Positions 1 to 8,505 of a stretch of DNA of 64,000 bases are shown piece by piece; positions within the stretch are counted from its first letter, which is position 1, and every line of letters starts with the position of its first letter. This DNA comes from DAHUYF01 sp963789275 (GTDB lineage: Bacteria > Pseudomonadota > Alphaproteobacteria > ATCC43930 > CGMCC-115725). The DNA lies in NCBI GenBank assembly GCA_963789275.1, contig CAWBKF010000003.1, forward strand, positions 186,001-250,000, given 5' to 3'. Position numbers and translations under genes: made by a program. The notes beneath the pieces are model-generated. The model did no database searches and was not told the DNA's origin. It worked only from the letters and a program-made list of their open reading frames with translations.

Positions 1-1671
1 CGGTTCTGCGGCACGTAGGGGTCGGCGGCCGACATCGCCGGGTTCGGCAGGTTGTCGCGGCTCTGCGGCGATAGCGGTTCCAGGCGCCAGTTGCGCTCGA
101 TGAATTTCAGGATCGAGACGTGGTCGTAATAGGTGTGCTCGACATGGCCCGGCCTGGCGAAGGGCGAGACGGCGATCATGGCGATGCGCGTGCCGTCGCC
201 GAAGAAATCGAGGAGCTGGATATAGCCGCTGTCGTAATAGCCGCCGCCTTCATCCGTGGTGACCAGGATCGCCGTCTTCGCCCAAAGCGCGGGATCGGCC
301 TGCACCCCGGCGATGAGGTGGCGCAGAAAGCTCTCATAGCGCGCCACCGTCGAATAGGCGGGATGGCCGGAGTCGAGATTGGGCGGCACGACGAAGGAGA
401 CCGCCGGCAGGGTGCCGCCGGCGAGGTCGCGGTCGAGCTCGGCGAGGCCGACGAGATTGTGCCGCAGCGGCCCGGTCATCACTGCCGTCGACTGCGTCAA
501 CGCGTCACAGATGTCGCAATATTGGTGGCGGTCGATGCCGTCGGCAGTGCGGCCGCCGCTGTACCATTTCCACGACACGCCCTTGACCGAGAGCGCCTCG
601 GCGATGGTCTTCTGCTGCTGTGGCGGGAGGGTGAAGGCGTAGGCGCCGAGCGGCTTCGGCGTGCCGTCCGGCGCATACCCCGGCCGGTAGTTGTTGACGA
701 GATAGTAGTGGCCGGGCAGGCAATTGCCGCCATTGAAAGGCGTGTAAGGCAGCGCGGCGAGATGGTCGCGGATCGCCTTCACCCCCGGCTGGCGCGGATC
801 GGCGCAGTCGACATAGGAGCCACCCTCATAGCCGGACTGCGTATACCAGTTGACGGTGCCGGGACGCGGCTCGGGGTTCTCGATCTGATTGACGGGCGGC
901 GTCCCCGGCCGGCCGTCGCGCAGGTAGGAGGCGACATAGCCGGTAGCCAGCGCGAAGTAATTGGCGCCGGTGCCGCCCATGATCGGCTGATGGTAATTGT
1001 CGGCGAGCGCGTAGCGCTCCGCGAGCTCGCGCAGATAGGGCGCATCGCCGGCCGCCATGTTGTAGAAGCCCATGGCGACGCCGCCCTGGTTGGTGCTCAA
1101 GCTGGGATCCTCGTGGCGCCGGGCGGATCCCTCGCCCGAGGTGAGGCCGACCCAGACGAAGAGATCGTGACGACCGCCATCGACCTGCTGCCACATCTGG
1201 AAGAAGCGATGCACGGGATCGCCGATAACGGCCACGTAATCGGCATAGCGGGTGATCTGGAACGGCGCGTTCGGCATCGCGGCCGGGAAGCGCTCGTCGA
1301 CCGCGTTCTGCGGCAGGCCGCGGGCATAGGTGGTGCCGGGCTGCGGCAGAGCGTCGAAGCTGCCGGTGGTGGGCGGCGTCACCTCGTAGCGCTGGCGCGG
1401 CGCCGCCACGCGCTGGACGGCACGCGCCGCAAGGGGGCCGGGGCTGCCATCCTCGGTGACGATGCCCTTGGCCAGCAGGTTCGCAACGCTCTCCCCGGGC
1501 GGCGGGCGGAAGGTGGCGAAGAGATGATCGAAGCTCGAGATTCTCGCCGACGACGACGATGAGGTGCTCGATCGGCGTCGTGGTCGGCGCCAGCGCCGTC
1601 TGGGCGAGGGCCGGGCCGGCGGCGCCGAGCAGCATCGCGGTTAGAATCAGCCCATACGCTGCGCGCCGCAC
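1..1671 (-). CDS. Secreted phosphoesterase (acid phosphatase / phospholipase C family), 3' end outside window, frameshifted
   Basis: The product belongs to the alkaline-phosphatase-like phosphoesterase family (AcpA / phospholipase C type) that hydrolyses phosphate esters in the periplasm or outside the cell. A GTG start at 1671 sits 5 nt after GGAGG and begins a signal peptide ending in GPALAQ. The reading frame then gives IEHLIVVVGEN, the start of the family's ENRSFDHYFG metal-site motif, but one extra base within 1536-1539 shifts the frame. After removing it the frame stays open to the window edge and reads SFDHLFATF, then GGTGANYFAL and, further on, VTTDEGGGYYDS, all in the expected order. 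The C-terminus is cut off by the window. The gene is divergent from efp. The shift is more likely a sequence error than decay, because the remaining 500 or so codons are clean. Exact substrate cannot be told. Confidence 0.8.
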
Positions 1672-1816
1672 ATGATCCTCCCTGAGCCGCCGATCATACC
1701 GGCGCCGGAAGACGCCCGCAGCCTCCCCGCCCCCTTCCTTTGACCCGAGCAAGCTGCTAGTAAGCGGCACCGACCGCAATCCTGTGTCAACCGAAGCGCC
1801 AACGAGGGCGAGCGCC

Positions 1817-2383
1817 ATGAAGATCAGTGCCATCGACATCAAGCCGGGCAATGTCCTGGAACACCAGGGCAAGCTCTGGCTGGTGATGCGCCGCGAGCTG
1901 GTGCAGCCGGGCAAGGGCGGCTCCTTCGCCCAGGTGGAGATGCGCGATCTGCGCGGCGGCTCCAAGCTCAACGAGCGCTTCCGCACCCAGGAGACGGTGG
2001 AGCGGGTGCGGCTCGACGAGAAGGAAATGCAATTCCTCTATATCGACGGCGAGCTCGCGACGTTCATGGACAATGAGAGCTACGAGCAGCTCACTGTCAA
2101 CAAGGAGATGATCGGCGAGGCCGCAGATTTCCTCCAGGAGGGCATGCTGTGCGCCATCCAGCTCTATGAAGGCGAACCGCTCGCCGTCACCCTGCCGCAG
2201 AGCGTGGTGGTGACCGTGGTCGAGGCCGATCCGGTGGTGCGGGGGCAGACCGCGTCCTCCTCCTACAAGGCCGGCAAGCTCGACAACGGCCGGCGGGTGA
2301 TGATCCCGCCGCACATCGCCGCCGGCACCAAGATCGTCGTCAACACCGCCGACGGCACGTATCTCGAACGGGCGAAGGACTGA
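1817..2383 (+). CDS. efp: Translation elongation factor P
   Basis: EF-P binds ribosomes stalled at polyproline stretches and promotes peptide bond formation. The 188-residue product has the family's usual length and starts MKISAIDIKPG. An in-frame ATG at 1784 would add 11 unrelated residues, so 1817 is the better start. Domain I carries the loop PGKGGSFAQV with Lys33, the position equivalent to the modified lysine of E. coli EF-P. The C-terminal OB-fold part ends with the conserved ADGTYLERAKD block. The inositol monophosphatase gene follows after 2 nt, so both are probably co-transcribed. No lysine-modification genes (epmA/epmB or earP) lie in the window. Confidence 0.96.
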   Translation: MKISAIDIKPGNVLEHQGKLWLVMRRELVQPGKGGSFAQVEMRDLRGGSKLNERFRTQETVERVRLDEKEMQFLYIDGELATFMDNESYEQLTVNKEMIGEAADFLQEGMLCAIQLYEGEPLAVTLPQSVVVTVVEADPVVRGQTASSSYKAGKLDNGRRVMIPPHIAAGTKIVVNTADGTYLERAKD

Positions 2384-2385
2384 AC

Positions 2386-3198
2386 TTGGCGCCGCGCTCG
2401 GCCACCATCAATGTCATGGCCAATGCCGCCTTGAAGGCGGCGCGCGGGCTGATCCGCGATTTCGGCGAGGTCGAGCAGCTCCAGGTCTCGGTCAAGGGGC
2501 CCGGCGATTTCGTCACCGCCGCCGATCTCAAGGCGGAGAAGCTGCTGCGCGCCGAGCTGGGCAAGGCGCGGCCGGGCTACGGCTTCCTGATGGAAGAGAG
2601 CGGTGTCGAGGCGGGCAGCGACATGCATCATCGTTGGATCGTCGATCCGCTCGACGGCACCACCAATTTTCTGCATGGCATCCCGCATTTCTCGATCTCG
2701 ATCGGGCTCGAGCGCGACGGTGAGGTCATCGCCGGGGTGATCTACGAGCCGGTGCGCGACGAGATGTTCTGGGCGGAGAAGGGTGCCGGCGCCTTCCACA
2801 ACGACCGGCGGCTGCGCGTCTCGTCGCGCCGCCACATGGCCGAGGCGCTGATCGGCACCGGCATCCCGTTCATCGGCCGCAGCGACCATGCGCGCTATCT
2901 CGCCACGCTGGCCGCGGCGATGGCGGCGACGAGCGGCGTGCGGCGGCTGGGCGTCGCCTCGCTCGACCTCGCCTATGTCGCGGCCGGGCGCTTCGACGGC
3001 TTCTGGGAATTCGCGCTCAAACCCTGGGATCTCGCCGCCGGCGTCCTCATCGTCCGCGAGGCCGGCGGCTATATCACCGACCTCGCCGGCGGCCCCGGGA
3101 TGCTGGCGAGCGGGGACGTGATCGCCGCCAACAGCCATCTTCATCAGCCGCTGCTCGAACTTCTTAAGAAAGCGCTTACGGAGTCGGCGGCAAACTGA
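2386..3198 (+). CDS. suhB: Inositol-1-monophosphatase family protein (SuhB-like)
   Basis: This is a Mg2+-dependent, Li+-sensitive-type phosphatase of the inositol monophosphatase superfamily, which cleaves myo-inositol 1-phosphate or similar sugar phosphates in the cytoplasm. The metal-binding motif WIVDPLDGTTNF is at about residues 82-93 and the second signature KPWDLAAG at about 207-214, and the length of 270 is normal. The start is a TTG at 2386: the codons after it (SATINVM) belong to the family's usual N-terminus, whereas the first ATG at 2416 would remove them. It lies 2 nt after efp. SuhB in enterobacteria also joins ribosomal antitermination complexes, but the sequence alone does not show that here. 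Confidence 0.93.
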   Translation: MAPRSATINVMANAALKAARGLIRDFGEVEQLQVSVKGPGDFVTAADLKAEKLLRAELGKARPGYGFLMEESGVEAGSDMHHRWIVDPLDGTTNFLHGIPHFSISIGLERDGEVIAGVIYEPVRDEMFWAEKGAGAFHNDRRLRVSSRRHMAEALIGTGIPFIGRSDHARYLATLAAAMAATSGVRRLGVASLDLAYVAAGRFDGFWEFALKPWDLAAGVLIVREAGGYITDLAGGPGMLASGDVIAANSHLHQPLLELLKKALTESAAN

Positions 3199-3317
3199 TT
3201 GTGGCGGCCACCGGCCTGCTTGCGGTACTTTACGGCAATGACGCAGCTAATGGCGCGCTCGACGAAGCATTGATGGACCGTGGCGGCATGGCCAGCTCAC
3301 CCCCTCGCCTTCTCGTG

Positions 3318-4292
3318 ATGCGGACGATCCCTTTCGTTGCGACCTTGGTTCTGCTTGCCGCCGCGGCGACGCCGGCGGCGGCGCAGACCGTCGTTGGCGG
3401 CATAGAGCCGCCCGAAGTGACCGTCGATCTCAGCGTGCTCGAGTCGTTGGGCCCGCCGCCGACCTTGCCCGACTTGCTGCGCGGCCAGTTGCCGGCGGGT
3501 CGCGGCACGCTGGCGACCCGGCCGGCGGCGGCCACGCGCCTCGGCCTCCACCGGCCCAAGACGAAGAAAAAGGCCACGGCCGAAGCGGCCCACAAGCGCG
3601 AGAAGCCGGAGGTCGCCGGCCGACCGGCGGCGCCGATCGCGCCGGTCGCGGTCACCGGTGGCGCTGTGCCGCGCGAGAGCGTCGCGGCTACGCCGCTCGC
3701 CGAAGCCCCGCCCGCGCCGCCGGCGGCGGCAACCCCAACCCCGACGGCGCCCGCCCCGGCCGAGCCGACGCCGCCTGCCGCGGCTGCGGCGCCGGCTAAA
3801 CCCCCGGCGCCCGCGACGCCGATCACGCCGGTCGCCGCGCCGCCGAGTCCGGTGCCGGAGGCGTCGCCGCCCTCGCCGGCGACGGTCGCGGCCATGAACA
3901 TGCCGCCCACCCTGCCGCCGGAAGGACCCGTCAAGCCGACTCCCGCCGCGGCGCCCGCCGCCCTCGCCGCGGCCACCGGCGAGCACACGCGCATCGTCTT
4001 CGCCGGCAATGCCGCCGAGCTGCCGGATGACGCCAAGCCCGGCCTCGACGCGCTGGCGCAGCGTATGGCCGCCGATGATCACCTGCGCCTGCAGCTCGTC
4101 GCCTATGCCGCCGGCTCGCCCGATCAGGCGAACCAGGCGCGGCGCATCTCGCTGCAGCGTGCGCTGGCGGTGCGCAGCTACCTGATGGAGCACGGCATTG
4201 CCAACACGCGCATGGATGTGCGCGCCCTCGGCAATCACATCGAGGGCAGCGATCCGGCGAACCGCGTCGACATCGTCATGCTCGAACACTGA
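3318..4292 (+). CDS. Secreted OmpA-domain protein with long Pro/Ala linker
   Basis: The protein starts with a clear Sec signal peptide (MRTIPFVATLVLLAAAATPAAAQ). A long Pro/Ala/Thr-rich linker covers roughly residues 70-215. A C-terminal OmpA-like peptidoglycan-binding fold covers the last 110 residues, with ISLQRALAVRSYL and ANRVDIVML as its conserved core. The start at 3318 fits the signal peptide; an in-frame ATG at 3288 is also possible. The linker would let the wall-binding domain reach across the periplasm. It precedes a MotA-like and a MotB-like gene by only 35 nt and is probably in the same operon, so a role as wall tether or partner of that stator-like complex is inferred. No beta-barrel is present. 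Confidence 0.8.
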   Translation: MRTIPFVATLVLLAAAATPAAAQTVVGGIEPPEVTVDLSVLESLGPPPTLPDLLRGQLPAGRGTLATRPAAATRLGLHRPKTKKKATAEAAHKREKPEVAGRPAAPIAPVAVTGGAVPRESVAATPLAEAPPAPPAAATPTPTAPAPAEPTPPAAAAAPAKPPAPATPITPVAAPPSPVPEASPPSPATVAAMNMPPTLPPEGPVKPTPAAAPAALAAATGEHTRIVFAGNAAELPDDAKPGLDALAQRMAADDHLRLQLVAYAAGSPDQANQARRISLQRALAVRSYLMEHGIANTRMDVRALGNHIEGSDPANRVDIVMLEH

Positions 4293-4327
4293 GCCGGCAC
4301 CTTACCGCCGCAGAGGACGCCCCACCC

Positions 4328-5476
4328 GTGAACCGACCGCAACGCTATCTCACCCGGATGGCCATCTTCGTCGCCGCGGTGGCCGTCATCGCGGCGCTGC
4401 TGTCGCCCGCGCTCTACCGCTTCTTCATGGGGAATCCGGCGGTCAACGGCGTGATCCTCTTCATCCTGGTCGCCGGCGTCGTCTACATCTTCCGCCAGGT
4501 GATGCTGCTCAATCCCGAAGTCGCCTGGCTCGAGCGCTTCCGCCGCAACCAAGCCAATGTCTCGAGCGACCAGCTGCCGCGGCTGCTGTCGCCGATGGCG
4601 ACCATGCTCGCCGACCGGCGCGGCGGCCGCGTCAGCCTCTCGGCGGTGTCGATGCGCACCTTGCTCGACGGCATCGGCACGCGGCTCGACGAGACGCGCG
4701 AGACCTCGCGCTACCTGATCGGCCTGCTTGTCTTCCTCGGGCTGCTCGGCACCTTCTACGGCCTGCTCGAGACCGTGCAGTCGGTGGGCGGCGTCATCGG
4801 CACGCTGTCCGCCGGCGCCAGCGATCCCGTGCGCGCCTTCAACGACCTCAAGAACGGGCTGCAAGCGCCGCTGGGCGGGATGGGCACCGCCTTCAGCGCC
4901 TCGCTGTTCGGGCTGGCGGGATCGCTGGTGCTGGGCTTCCTCGATCTCCAGGCGGGGCTGGCGCAGAACCGCTTCTATCATGATCTCGAGGAGTATCTCT
5001 CGGGCTATACCAGGCTGTCCGGCGGTGGGCCGGCGGGCGATGCCGGCGACGCCTCGGTGCCCGCCTTCATCCAGGCGCTGCTCGAGCAGACCGCCGACAG
5101 CCTCGACAATCTCCAGCGCATCATGGGCCGCGGCGAGGAGAGCCGCATCTCGGCGAATTCAAACCTGCAGGCGCTGACCGAGCGGCTGGGGATGCTGACC
5201 GACCAGATGCGCGCCGAGCAGACGCTGCTGCTGCGGCTGGCCGAAGGCCAGGTGGAGCTGAAGCCGGTGCTGCAGCGGTTGGCGGACGTCACCGCCAGCG
5301 GGCCGGTCGGCCATGACGAGACCCGCGGACATCTGCGCAACATCGAGATCTACCTGGCACGGCTGGCCGAGGACGTGACGCAGGGCCGCGGCCAAGCGAC
5401 GCAGGAGATCCGCAGCGAGATCCGGCTGCTGGCCCGCACCATTGCCGCGCTCGCCGAGGAATCGGAGCGCTCTTAG
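4328..5476 (+). CDS. MotA/TolQ/ExbB-like proton-channel membrane protein
   Basis: This 382-residue membrane protein has two N-terminal transmembrane segments (about 11-30 and 38-57) and, after a cytoplasmic stretch, two more (about 134-158 and 185-212). The last two contain GLLGTFYGLLETV and SASLFGLAGSLVLG, the signature of MotA/TolQ/ExbB ion-channel subunits. A charged tail of about 165 residues follows, predicted helical and rich in Gln, Leu and Glu. The start is a GTG at 4328 with AGAGGA upstream. A MotB-like protein is encoded 21 nt downstream, so the two should form a proton-driven stator. No flagellar, Tol or TonB genes are nearby, so the driven machine is unknown. The tail length recalls ZorA of Zorya systems, but no Zorya effector is present. 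Confidence 0.85.
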   Translation: MNRPQRYLTRMAIFVAAVAVIAALLSPALYRFFMGNPAVNGVILFILVAGVVYIFRQVMLLNPEVAWLERFRRNQANVSSDQLPRLLSPMATMLADRRGGRVSLSAVSMRTLLDGIGTRLDETRETSRYLIGLLVFLGLLGTFYGLLETVQSVGGVIGTLSAGASDPVRAFNDLKNGLQAPLGGMGTAFSASLFGLAGSLVLGFLDLQAGLAQNRFYHDLEEYLSGYTRLSGGGPAGDAGDASVPAFIQALLEQTADSLDNLQRIMGRGEESRISANSNLQALTERLGMLTDQMRAEQTLLLRLAEGQVELKPVLQRLADVTASGPVGHDETRGHLRNIEIYLARLAEDVTQGRGQATQEIRSEIRLLARTIAALAEESERS

Positions 5477-5497
5477 CCTTTTCAGGATTGACCCGCC

Positions 5498-6559
5498 ATG
5501 GCGATCCCGTCGCGCCGCCAACGCCGCTCCAGCATCGATATCTGGCCGGGCTTCGTCGATGCCCTGTCGCAGCTGGTCATGGTCATCGTCTTCGTGCTGC
5601 TGGTCTTCACCGCCGGCCAGTTCTACCTGTCCGACGCGCTCAGCGGGCGCGACGCCGAGGTGCATGATCTCCGGCTGAAGATCCAGCAGCTCGCCGACAT
5701 GCTGGCGCTGGACGAGAAGGCCAATACCGATCTGCGCAGCACGGTGGCGCAGCTCTCGATCCAGCTGCAGGCGGTCAATACCGAGCGCGACGCCCTCAGC
5801 AGCCGCGTCGCCGAGCTCACCAACAAGGCCGACGACGCGACCGCCACCGAGCGCACTGGCGCCGCCGACCTGCAGGCACGACTGGGCACGGCGCAGCAGC
5901 AGCTGGCCGAGCGCGACGCCAAGCTCAGCGAGGCGCAAAGCACCATCGACCAGCTCAACCAGCAGCTCCTGGCGCTGCGCCAGCAGCTGCAGCAGATCGC
6001 TGCGGCGCTCGACGCCTCGGAGGCCAAGAGCAAGGACCAGCAGGTGCAGATCGCCGATCTCGGCAAGCGGCTCAACGCCGCGCTGGCGAGCAAGGTCGAG
6101 GAGCTGGCGCGCTATCGCTCGGAGTTCTTCGGGCGGCTGCGCGAGGTGCTGGGCGACCGGCCGGACATTCGCATCGTCGGCGACCGCTTCGTCTTCCAGT
6201 CGGAGGTGCTGTTCCCACTGGGCAGCGCCGAGCTCTCCGACGACGCCAAGCAGCGGCTCCTGCCGGTGGCGCAGGCGCTGAACGAGATCTCGGCCAAGAT
6301 CCCGACCGATATCAACTGGGTGATGCGCGTCGACGGCCACACCGACAGGCGGCCGATCAGCACGCCGCAATTCCCCTCCAACTGGGAGCTGTCGACGGCA
6401 CGCGCCATCTCGGTGGTGCGCTTCTTCATCGATCAGGGGATTCCCGCCAACCGGCTGGTGGCGGCCGGATTCGGCGAGTTCCAGCCGCTCGATGCCGGCA
6501 ATGACGAGGCCGCCTTCCGCCGCAACCGCCGCATCGAGCTGAAGCTTACCGAGCGTTAA
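5498..6559 (+). CDS. MotB-like protein: one TM helix, coiled coil, OmpA domain
   Basis: The 353-residue protein has a short cytoplasmic N-terminus and one transmembrane helix (about 26-46). Just before it is WPGFVDALSQLV, whose Asp21 sits where stator proteins carry the proton-accepting aspartate. Next comes a periplasmic coiled coil of about 150 residues (roughly 60-210, rich in Gln/Leu heptads). A C-terminal OmpA/MotB peptidoglycan-binding domain follows, with VDGHTDRRPI and the RNRRIELKL ending. Ordinary flagellar MotB lacks such a long coiled coil. It follows the MotA-like gene by 21 nt and ends the operon before a strong terminator at 6691. The likely role is a wall-anchored stator or tether that uses the ion gradient at the envelope; the target is unknown. 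Confidence 0.86.
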   Translation: MAIPSRRQRRSSIDIWPGFVDALSQLVMVIVFVLLVFTAGQFYLSDALSGRDAEVHDLRLKIQQLADMLALDEKANTDLRSTVAQLSIQLQAVNTERDALSSRVAELTNKADDATATERTGAADLQARLGTAQQQLAERDAKLSEAQSTIDQLNQQLLALRQQLQQIAAALDASEAKSKDQQVQIADLGKRLNAALASKVEELARYRSEFFGRLREVLGDRPDIRIVGDRFVFQSEVLFPLGSAELSDDAKQRLLPVAQALNEISAKIPTDINWVMRVDGHTDRRPISTPQFPSNWELSTARAISVVRFFIDQGIPANRLVAAGFGEFQPLDAGNDEAAFRRNRRIELKLTER

Positions 6560-6690
6560 CTTTCTCGGATGGGAACCCCGCGAGCGCGCAGCGCTCGTCG
6601 GGCGGCGGCGCCAGCGGTTGCGGAGCAACCGCGAAAGCCGCTCCCCTCAGGCGCAGCCAGAGAGGACGCAGGCGTTAACGGGCAAGAGAA

Positions 6691-6722
6691 AAGCCGCGGA
6701 GCATAGCCCCGCGGCTTATTTG
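6691..6722 (+). terminator. Intrinsic terminator after the MotB-like gene
   Basis: A perfect 9-bp GC-rich stem (AAGCCGCGG at 6691-6699 with CCGCGGCTT at 6709-6717) is followed by TTATTT. Placed about 130 nt after the MotB-like stop codon and 60 nt before the end of the convergent small gene, it could serve both strands. Confidence 0.75.
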
Positions 6723-6781
6723 GCTCTCGGATACCGCCGCCGCGAAGCTCCGTGGGGGAGCGTCGCGGCGGCGAGACCGAC

Positions 6782-6886
6782 CTACTTCTTTTTTGCCTTC
6801 TTGCGCTTTACGGCTTTCTTCCGCTTCGGCGCCTTCTTGGCCGCGCCCTTTGAGGCCGCCGCCTTGGCTTTACGCTTTGCTTTCAT
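6782..6886 (-). CDS. Small lysine/alanine-rich basic protein (34 aa)
   Basis: An ATG at 6886, preceded by an AGGGGG ribosome-binding site, opens a 34-residue product made almost entirely of Lys, Ala and Arg (it starts MKAKRKAKAAAS and ends KRKKAKKK). A longer frame from 7027 exists, but its extra residues have no such composition and 6886 has the good ribosome-binding site. The make-up resembles the C-terminal tails of bacterial histone H1-like and AlgP-like proteins, so nucleic-acid binding is a reasonable guess, but no fold or family can be assigned. It stands alone between two terminators, divergent from rpmE. Confidence 0.55.
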   Translation of the reverse strand: MKAKRKAKAAASKGAAKKAPKRKKAVKRKKAKKK

Positions 6887-6963
6887 GAGATCAAACCCCC
6901 TGTGCCGACGAAACACTGGCGATTCTATGAAAGTCGCAACTGAAAGTCGAATGGAATTGCGCG

Positions 6964-6990
6964 AAAACCGGGGTGAAGCCCGGTTTTTTT
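6964..6990 (+). terminator. Terminator-like hairpin between the Lys-rich gene and rpmE
   Basis: AAAACCGGG (6964-6972) pairs with CCCGGTTTT (6979-6987) around a 6-nt loop, and the T-run continues to 6990. On the + strand it is a good intrinsic terminator lying 88 nt upstream of the rpmE promoter. On the - strand it falls in the leader of the Lys-rich gene with only four T's after the stem. It may insulate rpmE from upstream transcription. Confidence 0.55.
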
Positions 6991-7077
6991 GGGTGAAAAC
7001 ACACAAAAACGGAGTCGCGACGCGCATTTCGCACCGTCTTCACCGATGATTCCCGGCGAGTCGCCGACGCCGCGGAG

Positions 7078-7106
7078 TTGCGCGATGCGAATCGCTCCGG
7101 TATAAA
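7078..7106 (+). promoter_or_regulatory. Sigma70-type promoter of rpmE
   Basis: TTGCGC at 7078-7083 and TATAAA at 7101-7106 are separated by 17 nt. Transcription would start near 7113, about 20 nt before the rpmE ATG, which leaves room for a ribosome-binding site. Call made by inspection only. Confidence 0.55.
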
Positions 7107-7131
7107 CTCGCAACTTTTTCGGAGCAGAGCG

Positions 7132-7356
7132 ATGAAAGACGGCATTCATCCGGACTATCACGAGATCACCGTGGTGATGACCGACGGCACGAGCTACAAG
7201 ACGCGCTCGACCTATGGCAAGCCCGGCGACACGCTGCGACTGGAGATCGATTCCAAATCGCATCCGGCTTGGACCGGCGGCCAGCAGCGGCTGCTCGACG
7301 GCGGTCAGCTCGCGCGCTTCAACAAGCGCTTCGGCGGCATCGGCCTCAAGAAGTAA
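7132..7356 (+). CDS. rpmE: 50S ribosomal protein L31
   Basis: The 74-residue protein reads MKDGIHPDYHEITVVMTDG, then TRSTYGK, HPAWTGG and ends FNKRFGGIGLKK, as in alphaproteobacterial L31. It bridges the ribosomal subunits at the central protuberance. It has no cysteines and so is the zinc-free form, which is normal for this class. An upstream TTG at 7078 would add 18 unrelated residues and overlap the promoter, so the ATG at 7132 is chosen. It is monocistronic, with rcdA convergent downstream. Confidence 0.95.
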   Translation: MKDGIHPDYHEITVVMTDGTSYKTRSTYGKPGDTLRLEIDSKSHPAWTGGQQRLLDGGQLARFNKRFGGIGLKK

Positions 7357-7410
7357 GGCCGCGACGAGGCGGCGCACCGGCGCCGCCTCGGCATTCTCCC
7401 AGGGTCGGAA

Positions 7411-7800
7411 TTATGCGAGCTGGCGGCGCGCCAGCTCGTCCAGACGTGCGACGCGCACATAAAGGCGCTGGCTGCGGTCGAGCAGGCTGGCCAGGCGCTG
7501 CGGCACCGTCATCGGCTCGCCTGCCATGCATATGCCGACCTCGGCGAGCGCACGGTGATCGGCGAGCGCGTCCTGCTGGCTGATCTCGCCGGCGAAGACC
7601 GCGCGCTGCGCCAGCAGCCAGGCCATGATCTGCGTCAGCCGCGCCGTAAGCCGCACGGTCTCGCGGCAAAAGCGCAGCCGCTCCAGCGGCGGCAGGGTCT
7701 GGCGGTCGATCGGCTCGCGATGAGCGAAGTAATCGCGCGCCTCCACCAGAAGGTCCATCGCCTCGCCATAGGTCTTGCCGAAAAACGCGGTTACCTGCAC
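7411..7800 (-). CDS. rcdA: DUF1465 family protein, RcdA-like (regulator of CtrA degradation)
   Basis: The 129-residue, mostly helical protein matches the DUF1465 family, with the opening FFGKTYGEAMDLLVEARDY and the block RLTQIMAWLLAQRAV. In Caulobacter the family member RcdA is an adaptor that helps deliver CtrA and other substrates to ClpXP during the cell cycle. The start is a GTG at 7800 and the length matches the family, though the C-terminus lacks the long disordered tail known from Caulobacter. It is convergent with rpmE and divergent from hsp20. The family assignment is firm; a role in CtrA turnover is inferred from the relative. Confidence 0.85.
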   Translation of the reverse strand: MQVTAFFGKTYGEAMDLLVEARDYFAHREPIDRQTLPPLERLRFCRETVRLTARLTQIMAWLLAQRAVFAGEISQQDALADHRALAEVGICMAGEPMTVPQRLASLLDRSQRLYVRVARLDELARRQLA

Positions 7801-7891
7801 GTCGCCGCCTCTCGCCTGCCTCTTGTTGTCTCTACCACCCCGACCGCGGCATGGCCAGTACCGGCTCGTGTCGTTAACCCTGTTCGCGCCT

Positions 7892-7919
7892 CTTGAACGG
7901 CAAGCACGAATGACTATCT
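7892..7919 (+). promoter_or_regulatory. Sigma32 (RpoH)-like promoter upstream of hsp20
   Basis: CTTGAA at 7892-7897 and CTATCT at 7914-7919 are spaced by 16 nt, close to the alphaproteobacterial RpoH pattern (CTTGAA, 16-17 nt, CTATAT). It lies about 100 nt upstream of a small heat-shock gene, the expected kind of target. Confidence 0.5.
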
Positions 7920-8022
7920 CGATAACCGTCGGATGCCGCCTCGCGGGTCCGACCTGTCCCGGCGCCTGGCCCTGCGCGGCGAGCCCGGGAAGACCCCATG
8001 TTGCTCACTGGAGGATATGGTC

Positions 8023-8481
8023 ATGGACAATCTCGATTTCTCACCGCTTTTCCGCTCCACCATCGGCTTCGACAGGCTGATGCGCCTCGCCGACACTGCG
8101 ACGCGGCTCGACAGCGGCAGCAACGGCTATCCGCCCTACAATATCGAGAGCACCGGCGAGAACGCCTATCGCCTCACCATGGCGGTGGCCGGTTTCTCCG
8201 CGGACGAGCTCGACATCACGGTGCAGGAGAACGCGCTGCTGGTCACCGGCAAGTCGAAGCGCGAGGAAGAGGGTAAGGAATACCTCCATCGCGGCATCGC
8301 CCGCCGCAGCTTCGAGCGCCGCTTCCAGCTCGCCGACCACATCAAGGTCGCCGGCGCCAGCCTCGACAACGGATTGCTGCATGTCGACCTGGTGCGCGAG
8401 ATTCCCGAGGCGATGAAGCCGCGCAAGGTGGAGATCGCCAAGGGCAGCGGCGCCGCGGTCATCGACCAGCGCGCGGCCTAA
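8023..8481 (+). CDS. Hsp20 / small heat-shock protein (IbpA-like)
   Basis: This is an ATP-independent holdase that binds unfolded proteins in the cytoplasm. The 152-residue product has the IbpA-type N-terminus (MDNLDFSPLFRSTIGFDRL) and an alpha-crystallin domain from about residue 37 to 125, with YRLTMAVAGFSADEL and the GLLHVDLVREIPE block. The start at 8023 is set by GGAGG eight nt upstream; the ATG at 8017 is too close to it. The IXI-type C-terminal tail is modified (KVEIAKG). A sigma32-like promoter precedes it and a strong terminator follows, so it is a single-gene heat-shock unit. Confidence 0.92.
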   Translation: MDNLDFSPLFRSTIGFDRLMRLADTATRLDSGSNGYPPYNIESTGENAYRLTMAVAGFSADELDITVQENALLVTGKSKREEEGKEYLHRGIARRSFERRFQLADHIKVAGASLDNGLLHVDLVREIPEAMKPRKVEIAKGSGAAVIDQRAA

Positions 8482-8505
8482 GCCCGGCGGCAACGCTCAG
8501 CATGG

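Noticed and set aside
3318..6559. Zorya anti-phage defence system
   Set aside because: MotA/MotB-like genes with long tails suggested ZorAB, but no ZorC/D/E helicase or nuclease genes are adjacent, the coiled coil is on the wrong partner and an OmpA-type secreted protein precedes them.
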